This document shows positions 35,753-44,653 of a stretch of 64,000 nt of DNA, in pieces. The position numbers and the translations under genes were made by a program. The notes under the pieces are model-generated. The model saw only the letters and a list, made by a program, of their open reading frames with translations. It did no database searches and was not told the origin of the DNA. Origin of the DNA: Nitrospira sp. Ga0074138 (GTDB lineage Bacteria > Nitrospirota > Nitrospiria > Nitrospirales > Nitrospiraceae); NCBI GenBank assembly GCA_001464735.1, contig LNDU01000008.1:62001-126000 (forward strand), written 5' to 3'. Every line of letters begins with the position of its first letter. Position 1 is the stretch's first letter.

Positions 35753-36268
35753 ATGCACCCCATCATGTATGGTGAGAAGAAGCCCGACAATCGAGGAGTT
35801 GAAGGAGTTCGCCAGACGACGGCGAGACTCAGGGCCGAGTCCCCGGTAGGAGCCGCCTTACCCCAACCCACCGGAAACGTCCCGCCGGATCCCGAGGTCG
35901 TGGCCAGACCGACCCGGCGACGGTTCACGGCGGCGGACAAGCTGCGCATCCTGAAATCGGCCGATGCTTGTACGGCGGTGGGCAGCCTGGGGGCGCTGCT
36001 GCGCGCCGAAGGGCTCTACGCCTCAAACCTCACGACGTGGCGTCGCCAACGCACGGAAGGAACGCTCTCGGCGCTGACGCCCCAGAAGCGAGGCCGAAAA
36101 GTCGTGGCGCCGCATCCGCTGCGGGCAGAGAATGAGAGCCTTCGCCAGGAGAACGCCAGGTTGTCGGCGCGGCTAACACAGGCCGAGCTCATCATCGAGG
36201 TTCAAAAAAAAGTCTCACAGATTCTGGGGCTCCCACTGGAGACGCCCGTGGAAAGCGGGCGCAGCTGA
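35753..36268 (+). CDS. IS3-family transposase OrfA
   Basis: This 171-residue protein has a helix-turn-helix start (RRRFTAADKLRILKSADAC) and a leucine zipper region late in the protein (ENESLRQENARLSARLTQAE). It overlaps OrfB in the junction TGATG. Near its end the codons CAA AAA AAA GTC contain an eight-A run (36204-36211), from which a -1 shift would give an OrfAB fusion, the active transposase in this family. Confidence 0.88.
   Translation: MHPIMYGEKKPDNRGVEGVRQTTARLRAESPVGAALPQPTGNVPPDPEVVARPTRRRFTAADKLRILKSADACTAVGSLGALLRAEGLYASNLTTWRRQRTEGTLSALTPQKRGRKVVAPHPLRAENESLRQENARLSARLTQAELIIEVQKKVSQILGLPLETPVESGRS
36204..36212 (+). promoter_or_regulatory. Possible -1 programmed frameshift site in IS3 orfA
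   Basis: Eight A residues followed by G give the slippery heptamer A AAA AAA in the OrfA frame. The -1 frame is open from here across into OrfB, so one OrfAB polypeptide can be made. Confidence 0.6.
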
Positions 36269-37395
36269 TGGCCGCCACACAGTCCCTGTCCACGACGATC
36301 GGTATCAAGCCAGCCTGTCACGCCTTCGGTCTTGCCCGTTCGGGGTTCTATCGTGGGCAACACCCGGCGACGGTGCCCGCCCCACGACCACGCCCCCCGC
36401 GGACCTTGTCGTCCGATGAGCGGCACGCGGTGCTCGAGACACTGTATAGCGACCGCTTCGTCGACCAGGCCCCAGCGACCATCTATGCCACCCTGCTTGA
36501 TGAAGGCCGGTACCACTGTTCTATCCGGACCCTCTACCGCCTCCTTGAGGAACAGGCGGAGGTCAGGGAGCGCCGGAACCAGCTTCGTCATCCGGTCTAT
36601 CAGAAACCAGAACTCCTGGCGACCGCCCCCAATCAGGTGTGGTCGTGGGACATCACGAAACTCCTGGGCCCCGTGACATGGTCCTACTTCTACCTCTACG
36701 TCATCCTGGATATCTTCAGCCGGTATGTGGTTGGCTGGATGCTTGCGTCGGCAGAGTCGGCAACGCTGGCTCAGCGGCTCATCACCGACACCTGCAGAAA
36801 GCAACAGATCGCGCCGGGACAGTTGACCCTGCATGCGGATCGCGGCTCTTCCATGACCTCCAAACCCGTGGCGTGGCTGCTTGCCGATCTGGGCATCACC
36901 AAGACCCATAGCCGCCCCTATACCAGTGACGATAACCCCTTCTCCGAGGCCCAATTCAAAACGCTGAAGTATCGTCCGGATTTCCCGGAACGGTTTGGCA
37001 GCCTCGACGAGGCCCGCGCCTTCTGTCAGCGGTTCTTCACCTGGTACAACGGCGAGCATCGCCACGCGGGTATCGGGCTGATGCCGCCGGTGGCCGTGCA
37101 CGAGGGGCGAGCCGACCTGATGCAGACCGCCCGGCACCAGGTGCTCATGACGGCCTATGCCGCTCACCCGGAGCGCTTCGTCAACAAGCCGCCCCACCCT
37201 CCAGTCCTGCCCCAGGCGGTCTGGATTAATCCGCCGACGAAAGAATCGACCGCGCAGAACGGCGTAGGAACCACGATCGCGATCGCAGACGATCCACGGG
37301 TCGCACAACATAGTGAAGAAATCGGGGTGGTCGCGGAGATCGGAGGCGTCACGCCATACGCGATCACGGATCCGACAGACGAGGTTCTACACTAA
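36268..37395 (+). CDS. IS3-family transposase OrfB
   Basis: This 375-residue integrase has an N-terminal HTH_21-type region and an rve core with the DDE triad visible: D in WSWDITKLLGP, D in LHADRGSSMTS and E in PFSEAQFKTLKYRPDFP. Catalysis is intact. The C-terminal extension of about 60 residues past the HAGIGLMPP block is longer than in many relatives. Confidence 0.92.
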   Translation: MAATQSLSTTIGIKPACHAFGLARSGFYRGQHPATVPAPRPRPPRTLSSDERHAVLETLYSDRFVDQAPATIYATLLDEGRYHCSIRTLYRLLEEQAEVRERRNQLRHPVYQKPELLATAPNQVWSWDITKLLGPVTWSYFYLYVILDIFSRYVVGWMLASAESATLAQRLITDTCRKQQIAPGQLTLHADRGSSMTSKPVAWLLADLGITKTHSRPYTSDDNPFSEAQFKTLKYRPDFPERFGSLDEARAFCQRFFTWYNGEHRHAGIGLMPPVAVHEGRADLMQTARHQVLMTAYAAHPERFVNKPPHPPVLPQAVWINPPTKESTAQNGVGTTIAIADDPRVAQHSEEIGVVAEIGGVTPYAITDPTDEVLH

Positions 37396-37711
37396 ATGCC
37401 AACGGCAAGTGTCCCAAACTCATTGACACGTTCCGGGAGGCCAAGTTCTTGTCGCTCATTATGAAAGAAGTGCGAAGTGTTGGCGCATTGACCCTGCCGC
37501 ATCCGGAGACGCTGCGCATGGCAATCAGCTAGCGAGCGACACATGTTAGGTGTCTCCCTAGTTATGATCGCACGATCTCTCGCGTATTTGTTTGACGACA
37601 GGCCAAAAATGACCTCGTGGAGATCGTAGGTTTTGGGTTCAATACTTTTCTCAAAAATAATTCGCCGCTTCGAATCGCTTGCCCCATCACAACTTTATAC
37701 AAGGATTGATC

Positions 37712-38875
37712 ATGAGAATTGCACAGGTTGCACCACTGTGGGAGAGCGTATCCGCCGCCGGGCGTGGAGACACGGAACGCATGGTATCGTATCTTACTGA
37801 AGAACTCGTGCGGCTTGGACACGAGGTGACATTATTCGCCAGCGGAGATTCGCAAACCTCGGCGCGTTTGGAAAGTTCGTGTCTGAAAGCGCTTCGTTTG
37901 GCTCCGGAAATAGTCTGTCGCGAAGCTCCGCTCTACTTGTTGCTGGAGCGAGCGTTCGGAACCTATGCCGACCAATTTGACATCATTCACTCACATATCG
38001 ATCTGATAGGATTTCCATTAGCCAGGCGCTGTCCAACACCTGTCGCGACAACACTACACGGCAGGCTGGACTGGCAGGAACTGATCCCGCCGTTTCGGGA
38101 GTATTCAGAACTGCCCTTGATATCGCTCTCTCACACTCAACGTCGGCCGTTGCCTTGGGCCAATTGGCTGTCTACGGTTCATTATGGTCTTCCACAGGAT
38201 CTGTTCGGGTTCCACCCGGATCCCGGGAAGTACCTGGCTTTTGCAGGGCGGATTTCCGCAGAAAAAGGGGTGGAAGATGCGATTGAGGTGGCAAAACGGG
38301 TCGATATGCCTCTCCGCATTACCGGGACAGTGGACTCTGCTGAGTATGAATACTTGTCCTACATTAAACCGCTCTTGAATCATCCGCTGGTAGAGTATCT
38401 AGGTGAAATCAACGGCAATGAGAAGCACCAATTTTTGGGAGAAGCGTACGCACTCATTTGTGCTTCGGATGGATCAGAACCCCTTGACTTGGCCTTGATC
38501 GAAGCATTGGCCTGTGGGACACCGGTTCTGGCATATACGCGAGGGCCCCACGCCGAGATCATTGAGCATGGGTATACCGGCCTGATGGGCAAAACTCGGG
38601 ATGGGATGTCAGCTTTAGTCGCATCAATATCGCAGCTGGACCGTCGAATATGCCGTCGACAGTTTGAAGAGCGTTTTACTGCGGAAAAAATGGCCCGCGA
38701 CTACCTCTCACTTTATACAACACTTACAGGCAGTCGAGCGCAGGACCTAGAAATGTCAGAACTGCCATCGGATGGATCCCGTCATCCTGTTCAACAGCCT
38801 AAGGACACAAGTATGTCAGAAACCGCGCATCCTACTGCGTTTGAGGCGCGGACAATGCGAACAGTTGTTCAATAG
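37712..38875 (+). CDS. Glycosyltransferase family 4
   Basis: This 387-residue GT-B enzyme opens MRIAQVAPLWESVSAAGRGD and has TEELVRLGHEVTLFASGDS near residue 45 and the sugar-nucleotide binding E-x7-E region in SDGSEPLDLALIEALACGTP with PVLAYTRG. The usual short motif VPP..YGGTER near residue 12 is replaced by SAAGRGDTERM. It is monocistronic and probably acts in the cytoplasm on an unknown acceptor. The ATG at 37712 follows AAGG. Confidence 0.9.
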   Translation: MRIAQVAPLWESVSAAGRGDTERMVSYLTEELVRLGHEVTLFASGDSQTSARLESSCLKALRLAPEIVCREAPLYLLLERAFGTYADQFDIIHSHIDLIGFPLARRCPTPVATTLHGRLDWQELIPPFREYSELPLISLSHTQRRPLPWANWLSTVHYGLPQDLFGFHPDPGKYLAFAGRISAEKGVEDAIEVAKRVDMPLRITGTVDSAEYEYLSYIKPLLNHPLVEYLGEINGNEKHQFLGEAYALICASDGSEPLDLALIEALACGTPVLAYTRGPHAEIIEHGYTGLMGKTRDGMSALVASISQLDRRICRRQFEERFTAEKMARDYLSLYTTLTGSRAQDLEMSELPSDGSRHPVQQPKDTSMSETAHPTAFEARTMRTVVQ

Positions 38876-39344
38876 TTTATCTGTTGATTGTTTAAGTCTT
38901 CCCTCTTCCTACATCACGGCTTGAGTAGTAGTCTCGCTACCATGTCGGCCGAAATGGATTGCTTCACTTGAGCGTAGTCAACTCAGACATAAACCAACTG
39001 TTCGGCCACTCACTTCGAAAGGAGCTTGACTTCCTCCCAACCTTTTGTACGTTGCAAGGGGATGAAAATGTGCACACCCTTTCCTCATGTGATTTTGATA
39101 AATCAATGCCCCGCCAGTTCAAGCCTGAAATCATAATGGAGAAGTCGTGCCGCATGCTTCTGGATGACGAAAAGGCCTTCTGGCTTGTGGACGGTGGACT
39201 CGCCTATCCGGAGTGGCGCAGATGTTTTAGTAAAATCATGCTTGCGCTTATAGTCTCGAAGACCCGTGAACCCACCATATTCCTAACGTGGGTGGAATCG
39301 AGCCGGAAGTCGAGAAGACGGATCTGAACACAGCGATGCGACTC
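38876..39344. other. Intergenic region, no supported gene
   Basis: This 469-bp region has a plus-strand ORF (38959-39327) without a ribosome-binding site or family match, which I do not call. It is likely to hold the end of the glycosyltransferase transcript and the 3' end of the gap gene from the other side. Confidence 0.4.
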
Positions 39345-40376
39345 CTAATGGTGCGAAGACAGTGCCGGTTCTACCGGAACGATGAGTGCCATACTCAACG
39401 CCTGACGGACCATCTGGTTAGCATACCCCCACTCATTGTCATACCAACTCATGACCTTTAGGAGATTGCCATCAACTACTTGCGTCATCTCCAAGTCGAC
39501 AATGGAGGCATGAGGATCTTGAATGACGTCGGAGGATACGAGCGGATCTAGTGTCACTCCAACCACCCCTTGATAGCGCTCACTTCGCGCTTCCTCGAGA
39601 AAGATAGTATTGACCCGCTCGACAGACGTCGCCCGATTCGTCACCATGACGACATCAGCTATGGAGCAGATCGGGACCGGAGCACGAATGGCAGTCCCCG
39701 CAAATTTTCCGGTGAGCTGCGGTAATGCCCGCGTTATGGCCACAGCCGCTCCGGTGTCGGACGGGACCAGATTCATCGCCCCGGCACGACCGCGGCGCCA
39801 TTTCTTATCTGGTTTATCGACGATGGCCTGACTAGAGGTGTAGGCATGGGTGGTATTCATCACGGCCTTTTGGATTCCCAAACGCCGATCTATGATCTCC
39901 ACAATCGGTGCGATACAATTCGTCGTGCAGCTCGCGCAGGAAAGAATCGGTCCGTCTGATTCCCGGTAAGGGTTGACGCCATACACAACGGTGGGAATGT
40001 CATGGTCTTTGGCCGGCGCAGAGAGAATCACACGCTTGGCGCCAGCTTGGAGATGTCCTGTTAGTTCATCTTTGGTAGTAAATAGTCCCGTGCATTCAAA
40101 CACCACATCAACCCCCAGCTCGGCCCATGGTAACCGAGCTGGCTCCCGCTCAGCGAAAACCCGATACGATCGGTCGCTCATGGTCAACTTCCCATCAGCA
40201 ACTGTGACACGATTAGGAAAGCGCCCGTAAACGGTATCGTAGTTCAGGAGATAGGCAAGGTTGTCAGGGGCCGCAAGATCATTGATCGCAACAACTTCGA
40301 GCTCAGGCATGCTGGTCACAATCTTAAATGTTGCTCGACCGATCCGCCCCAAACCGTTGATGGCGATCTTCATCAT
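39345..40376 (-). CDS. gap: Glyceraldehyde-3-phosphate dehydrogenase, type I
   Basis: The 343-residue enzyme carries NGLGRIGRATF at the N-terminus, ECTGLFTTKDELTGHL, and the catalytic SCASCTTNCIAP with active Cys150. It interconverts glyceraldehyde 3-phosphate and 1,3-bisphosphoglycerate. The start at 40376 follows GGCGGAAAA. It sits 39 bp after transaldolase on the same strand, so tal-gap forms an operon linking the pentose phosphate and glycolytic reactions. Confidence 0.95.
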   Translation of the reverse strand: MMKIAINGLGRIGRATFKIVTSMPELEVVAINDLAAPDNLAYLLNYDTVYGRFPNRVTVADGKLTMSDRSYRVFAEREPARLPWAELGVDVVFECTGLFTTKDELTGHLQAGAKRVILSAPAKDHDIPTVVYGVNPYRESDGPILSCASCTTNCIAPIVEIIDRRLGIQKAVMNTTHAYTSSQAIVDKPDKKWRRGRAGAMNLVPSDTGAAVAITRALPQLTGKFAGTAIRAPVPICSIADVVMVTNRATSVERVNTIFLEEARSERYQGVVGVTLDPLVSSDVIQDPHASIVDLEMTQVVDGNLLKVMSWYDNEWGYANQMVRQALSMALIVPVEPALSSHH

Positions 40377-40415
40377 GTTGCTATTTTCCGCCCTGAGCAA
40401 GCAGAAGGTTTCTCC

Positions 40416-41570
40416 TCATCGCGCCCCTGCTTCCTGAGGGCTCCCTTCTAGCTGCGTCCGTTTCATTTCTAACGTCGCGAGAGCCGCATCGAATGAATCG
40501 ACAAACTGCTGAACACCCTCATGTTCAAGCTGCCATAAGACGCAATCGAGATTAATACCCACTTTTTCCAAATCCTGTATCACCTGCGACGCCTCATCCA
40601 AACCGGTTGCAACGGCATTCTCCGCTATTCGTCCGTGATCGGCGAAAGCCAACCAGGTCTTCTCCGGCATGGTATTCACTGTGTCACGGCCGACGAGTGG
40701 TTCGACGTAACAGAGATCGCTGTACGCAGGGTTCTTGGTACCCGTACTGGCCCATAACGGCCGCTGAACTCGTGCCCCCTTTGCCAAAAGCTGCTTCCAT
40801 CGTTCGCTTGTAAACGATTGCATAAAGGTACGATATGCCAATTTTGCGTTCGCCACCGCTGCTCGTCCAAGCAGCTTAGCCGGCAGCGATTCTGAATCGC
40901 GATTGCCTGACGGAATGCGCTGGACCAAAAGCCGATCCACCAATGTATCAACACGACTCACAAAGAAACTGGCCACTGATACGACCGGACGCAGTGGCCG
41001 GTCAATGGTGGCTCTGCGCTCAAGGGCGGAAAAGTAAGCTTCTATGACTGCCTGATAACTTTGAATGGAAAATAACAACGTGATATTGACAGGAACCCCT
41101 TCGCCCAAGAGTTGCTCGATGGCCGGAATACCAGCATCCGTGGCTGGAATTTTGATAAACAGATTCGGTCGATTGACCATTTCTCTGTACCGGCGGGCTT
41201 CGCACATCGTCCCTTCGGTGTCATAGGCCAGGTGCGGTGAGACTTCTAGACTCACGAAGCCGTCCGTTTCGTCCGATGATTCGTAGACATCTCGCAAGAG
41301 GTCGCAGGCGAGTTGAACATCCCGGATCAGCAAGGTTTCGAAAATGTGCTGCGTGGTTTTGTTCTGCCGCACCAATTCCTGAATGTCACTATCATAGTCC
41401 TTGCTTACCAGGGCTGCCCCGAAGGTGGTCGGATTGGCCGTAATTCCACGAAGGCCCTGTTCATAGATTAATCGGCTCAGCGTTCCGCTGGTGATCATCT
41501 GTCTGGTCAGATTATCTAGCCAGGGACTTTGTCCATGTTGATGGAGTTGTTGTAATGTATTCAATGACAC
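40416..41570 (-). CDS. tal: Transaldolase
   Basis: This 384-residue enzyme has the features of TalA/TalB-type transaldolases: SPWLDNLTRQMI, LRGITANPTTF, FIKIPATDAGI with the Schiff-base Lys and GVPVNITLLFSIQSY. It exchanges dihydroxyacetone units between sugar phosphates. The start at 41570 follows CACCGGTGTC and no clear ribosome-binding site, so a downstream Met cannot be excluded. It is the first gene of the tal-gap operon. Confidence 0.93.
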   Translation of the reverse strand: MSLNTLQQLHQHGQSPWLDNLTRQMITSGTLSRLIYEQGLRGITANPTTFGAALVSKDYDSDIQELVRQNKTTQHIFETLLIRDVQLACDLLRDVYESSDETDGFVSLEVSPHLAYDTEGTMCEARRYREMVNRPNLFIKIPATDAGIPAIEQLLGEGVPVNITLLFSIQSYQAVIEAYFSALERRATIDRPLRPVVSVASFFVSRVDTLVDRLLVQRIPSGNRDSESLPAKLLGRAAVANAKLAYRTFMQSFTSERWKQLLAKGARVQRPLWASTGTKNPAYSDLCYVEPLVGRDTVNTMPEKTWLAFADHGRIAENAVATGLDEASQVIQDLEKVGINLDCVLWQLEHEGVQQFVDSFDAALATLEMKRTQLEGSPQEAGAR

Positions 41571-41619
41571 CGGTGACCCTCAGGTAATCCAAAATATACA
41601 CCCGGGCATTTCCTGCCTT

Positions 41620-42042
41620 TTATTTATCCGGGCCTGATCGCATCTCCTTGAGCGAACCAGAAGGGACCTGTAATTCCTCACGTTTGAGTGGTTCGTCCAT
41701 TTTAAGGATCGCTTCTGCGACTCCGCTGGATGTAACCTGGGCTGCGACACTGTCGCCCACTTTCACACGTGACTGAATCTTGGTACCTGGAACGACTCGG
41801 ATATGACTCTGTACTCCGTTGGGTTGCGCCACCCAATACGATTCTTCAATCTTCACGATTTCACCCGTAATATTCCGGCAGGGCTGCGAAGTCGTGCATG
41901 TTTCGGAATCTGGGAAAGCTGGCATCGTCCCTTGAACAGTCCCGGGTGATCCGGTTTGTGCACTGATGCTCTGAACTCCCCCAAAAATCGATATTATCAG
42001 CAATGGCAGAGCCAGCATCCGAAAGACAGTAACTCTATTCAT
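41620..42042 (-). CDS. Small exported protein of unknown function
   Basis: This 140-residue protein has a signal peptide of about 29 residues (LALPLLIISIFGGVQSISAQ) and a short domain rich in beta strands: NITGEIVKIEESYWVAQPNG and VKVGDSVAAQVTSSGVAEAI. It resembles the proteins at 445 and 44654 in size and content. AGGAGGATC lies before the start. It is not linked to tal. A perfect CTAGG-N6-CCTAG palindrome lies 232 bp upstream. Confidence 0.6.
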   Translation of the reverse strand: MNRVTVFRMLALPLLIISIFGGVQSISAQTGSPGTVQGTMPAFPDSETCTTSQPCRNITGEIVKIEESYWVAQPNGVQSHIRVVPGTKIQSRVKVGDSVAAQVTSSGVAEAILKMDEPLKREELQVPSGSLKEMRSGPDK

Positions 42043-42359
42043 GAGATCCTCCTACTAAGGTCTGGGGTTAATGAGGTTTAGTTGGTAATATTGCTCACTC
42101 TAAATCGAATGGTACGCAAAGACCATGCTACACGCCTTCCCATATCAAAGTGCCTTGTCGAATTGAGGATCACGCCATTTGTACCTGTCGCTACGAGGCC
42201 GTCATCCAGATCATTTCGTTCCACGGAGACAGACTGTCCCTCTCAGCTACTATGTGGCACAAGCTTCATTTTGCTAGGTAAGACCCTAGTGATTGGTTGA
42301 GGCCGCTGGTGGCTTCCAAGTTTCCCAACATCACGTCCTGTAGTGCCCTGCCGCTCCAT
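42043..42359. other. Intergenic region with CTAGG palindrome
   Basis: This 317-bp region has no gene that I can support. The only notable element is the palindrome at 42274. Confidence 0.4.
42274..42289. promoter_or_regulatory. CTAGG-N6-CCTAG palindrome, perfect copy
   Basis: The sequence CTAGGTAAGACCCTAG matches all 10 defined bases. It lies 232 bp upstream of the minus-strand gene at 42042 and 71 bp after the FKBP gene ends. Confidence 0.4.
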
Positions 42360-42989
42360 TCAAACCTGAAGTCGTGCGCCGATGACATCGTCTTGCGGTT
42401 GCATTTCCCTCTCCTCGAGAGGCTGTACTTTGACATTTAAAATTCTCACATCGATGACCACGCTTTTCCCTGCCAAAGGATGGTTAAAGTCTATTGTGGC
42501 CATGGTTTCGGCTACATCTACGAGGACGCAGGGCGTACCATCTTCTGTGGTCAACACCATGCCTGGCTCAGCATCTTCCGGTAAGCGATCCTTGGTGACC
42601 TCCACTTGTTTAGCCGCTTCGTATGGACCAAAGGCCTCATCGGAGCTGAGTTCAACTCGTTTTGTTTCACCTTGTTTCATGCCTGTCAGGGCTATTTCCA
42701 GGTTGGGCAGAAGTTCATGATCACCCGTTACGAACTGGGCGAAATGGGATGGGATGAAGAGGTCAGACTCGGGAATGCTGATTGTGTAAACCATCACTAC
42801 CACCGTTCCTTCCCCGATCGTAAGACCTTCGGCCGAAGCCTCCTGTACCACACCGCCGGACATCAGGATGCTTTGAGGGTGTGTCACAGATTTCGCGTAA
42901 AGTTGAAAAAGAACCAAAAGACCAAGACCGAGGGCACCGAAAGAGGCAGTCCACAGTTTGAATGAACCTGCCCATTGTAGACCTTTCAT
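42360..42989 (-). CDS. Membrane-anchored SlyD-type FKBP peptidyl-prolyl isomerase
   Basis: This 209-residue protein has an N-terminal transmembrane segment (FGALGLGLLVLFQLYAKS) and then an FKBP-like domain with SlyD characteristics: MSGGVVQEASAEGLTIGEGT, VELSSDEAFGPYE, TMATIDFNHPLAGKSVVIDV. It would fold or restructure proteins in the periplasm. The C-terminal tail is short with no His-rich metal-binding extension like E. coli SlyD. GGAGGAGATC precedes the ATG at 42989. Confidence 0.88.
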   Translation of the reverse strand: MKGLQWAGSFKLWTASFGALGLGLLVLFQLYAKSVTHPQSILMSGGVVQEASAEGLTIGEGTVVVMVYTISIPESDLFIPSHFAQFVTGDHELLPNLEIALTGMKQGETKRVELSSDEAFGPYEAAKQVEVTKDRLPEDAEPGMVLTTEDGTPCVLVDVAETMATIDFNHPLAGKSVVIDVRILNVKVQPLEEREMQPQDDVIGARLQV

Positions 42990-43069
42990 GATCTCCTCCA
43001 ATCACTATTCCGCACGTACTCTGCATTAGTGGTGGATTGATCCTTGTGAATCTCCTAGAGCTCTTATAG

Positions 43070-43495
43070 TCAAGGCCCTTCTTCGCTGGCTTGCCGTTCC
43101 GCATAATCTTCCGACGAGACCGGATTAAGTTCCCAACGCTCCTCGTCTCGCTGGGCGATCTTCTCCTCCAGCCGCAGAGGTTCCGCGTCCTCATACGTCA
43201 CGCCTATGGCTTTGCCGATTTCGTCGACGGTATCTTGATCGGGTGTCGGATTTGATCCACCGACCACTTCATCCCCGCCGAAAGTTGCCGCCTTCCAATC
43301 TGCATCGATATCGCCTCCAGTCAAAACGGCCTCTGGCGGCTCGGGGGTAACCTGCTTCGCTTGCCCATACCACTCCACCTCTGTTTGATCCTCATCCGGC
43401 GCTGGAAGCACCTGCTCGGATTCCTGGTAATTTCGAATAACCCGGTCAGCATCGATCTCTTCATTTCTTTCGTTTGTACCGTTTTTAGTCGCCAT
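43070..43495 (-). CDS. DUF6335-like acidic protein
   Basis: This 141-residue acidic protein has the blocks LTGGDIDADWKAATFGGDEV, VGGSNPTPDQDTVDEIGKAI and EEKIAQRDEERWELNP, which match the cyanobacteria-type DUF6335 family. Its N-terminus is polar and probably disordered. No function is known; the family is linked to desiccation and stress in other taxa by name only. It is monocistronic. Confidence 0.75.
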   Translation of the reverse strand: MATKNGTNERNEEIDADRVIRNYQESEQVLPAPDEDQTEVEWYGQAKQVTPEPPEAVLTGGDIDADWKAATFGGDEVVGGSNPTPDQDTVDEIGKAIGVTYEDAEPLRLEEKIAQRDEERWELNPVSSEDYAERQASEEGP

Positions 43496-43785
43496 GTCAC
43501 CTCACCTCTTCGATCCTATGGAATGAATTCATCGCTCACGCGACGCCTCAATCTTTCGCTCGTGGTGTGTCAAGCTCTTCGATCAACGCGTGGTTCCACA
43601 TCGATGACGGTCGGCCGCTTCATACTGCTTGTTATCAAGAGCAAGAGACGGACCTTGTTGATTTATGGTGCTGTCAAGGGTGGGAAATCTGACATGGATG
43701 AAAGGAATGGTATGAAGATTGGAAATATCTTGTTGAAGAGTTGGCTTTTTCGCTGCAATCCAGACACGTATGTCCGGCACGTCTA

Positions 43786-43815
43786 GAAAGGTTGTCCACT
43801 CGTGGACAACCTTTC
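43786..43815. terminator. Isolated 13-bp perfect hairpin
   Basis: GAAAGGTTGTCCA and its exact complement are separated by the tetraloop CTCG. No U tract follows. No gene ends here on either strand except an unsupported plus-strand ORF, so it may be an sRNA terminator or a processing structure. Confidence 0.5.
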
Positions 43816-43902
43816 TCCACTCAGTCCTCTAGGCAATTCAGAATTTGTCGATGCCCGCATGCACCTGGAGCTTGCGTGAGGACCGCAGACCCATTGACAT
43901 AA

Positions 43903-43918
43903 CTAGGAGTTTCCCGAG
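43903..43918. promoter_or_regulatory. CTAGG-N6-CCTAG palindrome, one mismatch
   Basis: The sequence CTAGGAGTTTCCCGAG matches 9 of 10 defined bases and lies 60 bp upstream of the plus-strand gene at 43978. Confidence 0.45.
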
Positions 43919-43977
43919 TGGTCCTCCAACCGAATCGCTCGTATCATAGAATCTGGGTCTTGTTCCTAGAGGATGCT

Positions 43978-44568
43978 ATGATTGACCCAGCTACTCTCGT
44001 CCGCCCATATCTACTCTATTTTATTTTGCCGTTGTGGCTGCTTGCCGGACTGTCCGATTATTTTCTGCACAAACGTACCCACATTGAGGACAATTCCGGC
44101 ACGAAGGAGTCTGTACTTCATGCGCTGCAACTTGGGGAAGCAGGAATTCCCGTCATGCTGGGGTTGCTGTTCGATGTCAATGCGCTGATCATCGCCATCA
44201 TGCTCGTCGCACTGGTGGTACACGAGGCTACGGCTTTGTGGGATGTGACTTACGCCCACACCCGACGCTACATTGGCCCACTGGAGCAGCATGTGCACAG
44301 TTTCTTGGAAGTGTTACCCATCATGGCCGTATCCTTTGTAACCGTTTTATATTGGGATCAGTTTCAAGCCCTACTCGGCATAGGGGCTCAGCCTGCACGC
44401 TTTGAATTTCGTCCTAAATCCAATCCTATCTCCCCTCCTTACTTGCTCGCGTTCTTTAGTTCTATCGTAATCTTCATTGTTGTTCCTTATAGCGAAGAGC
44501 TGTGGCGCTGTCTGAAGGCCGGGCGGCGCCGTGGACTCGTGCATTCCATGGGCCGGGCGACATCTTGA
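43978..44568 (+). CDS. Histidine-rich multi-pass membrane protein
   Basis: This 196-residue protein has about five hydrophobic helices. Conserved-looking His residues cluster in SDYFLHKRTHIE, VVHEATALWDVTYAHTRRYI and LEQHVHSFLEVLP. The pattern resembles an unassigned environmental membrane family; I have seen such sequences carrying unrelated names, so I give none. The start follows GAGGATGCT. A CTAGG palindrome lies 60 bp upstream. Metal binding by the His cluster is possible. Confidence 0.65.
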   Translation: MIDPATLVRPYLLYFILPLWLLAGLSDYFLHKRTHIEDNSGTKESVLHALQLGEAGIPVMLGLLFDVNALIIAIMLVALVVHEATALWDVTYAHTRRYIGPLEQHVHSFLEVLPIMAVSFVTVLYWDQFQALLGIGAQPARFEFRPKSNPISPPYLLAFFSSIVIFIVVPYSEELWRCLKAGRRRGLVHSMGRATS

Positions 44569-44653
44569 GGCAATCTTTTTGAAGGCTATGTCGAGGGCTC
44601 TAAACTCAACAGCGTACTAAGACGGATTGCTACTTCTTCAATACATTCATTAC

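Larger units (their letters stand above)
35697..37428 (+). mobile_element. IS3-family insertion sequence
   Basis: This 1732-bp element has imperfect 20-bp terminal inverted repeats matching 15 of 20 bases; both begin TG, share CAAT near the tip and end in GGGACAC. It encodes OrfA and OrfB. G+C is visibly higher than in the flanks. No target duplication is evident: the three bases left of 35697 are CTG and the bases after 37428 are CGT. Both ORFs are uninterrupted, so the element could be active. Confidence 0.85.
43496..43977. other. Intergenic region with hairpin and palindrome
   Basis: This 482-bp stretch holds no gene that I support. It contains a perfect 13-bp hairpin at 43786 and a CTAGG-type palindrome at 43903. 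A plus-strand ORF of 43361-43786 ends immediately before the hairpin; it has no family match and overlaps the DUF6335 gene. Confidence 0.4.

Noticed and set aside
35694..37431. Target-site duplication of the IS3 element
   Set aside because: The bases just outside the ends (CTG and CGT) do not match.
38959..39327. 122-residue plus-strand ORF between glycosyltransferase and gap
   Set aside because: No ribosome-binding site or recognisable domain; amino-acid content looks random.
43050..43075. Second CTAG/ATAG pair near the FKBP start
   Set aside because: Spacing and half-sites do not fit the consensus; kept out of the motif set.
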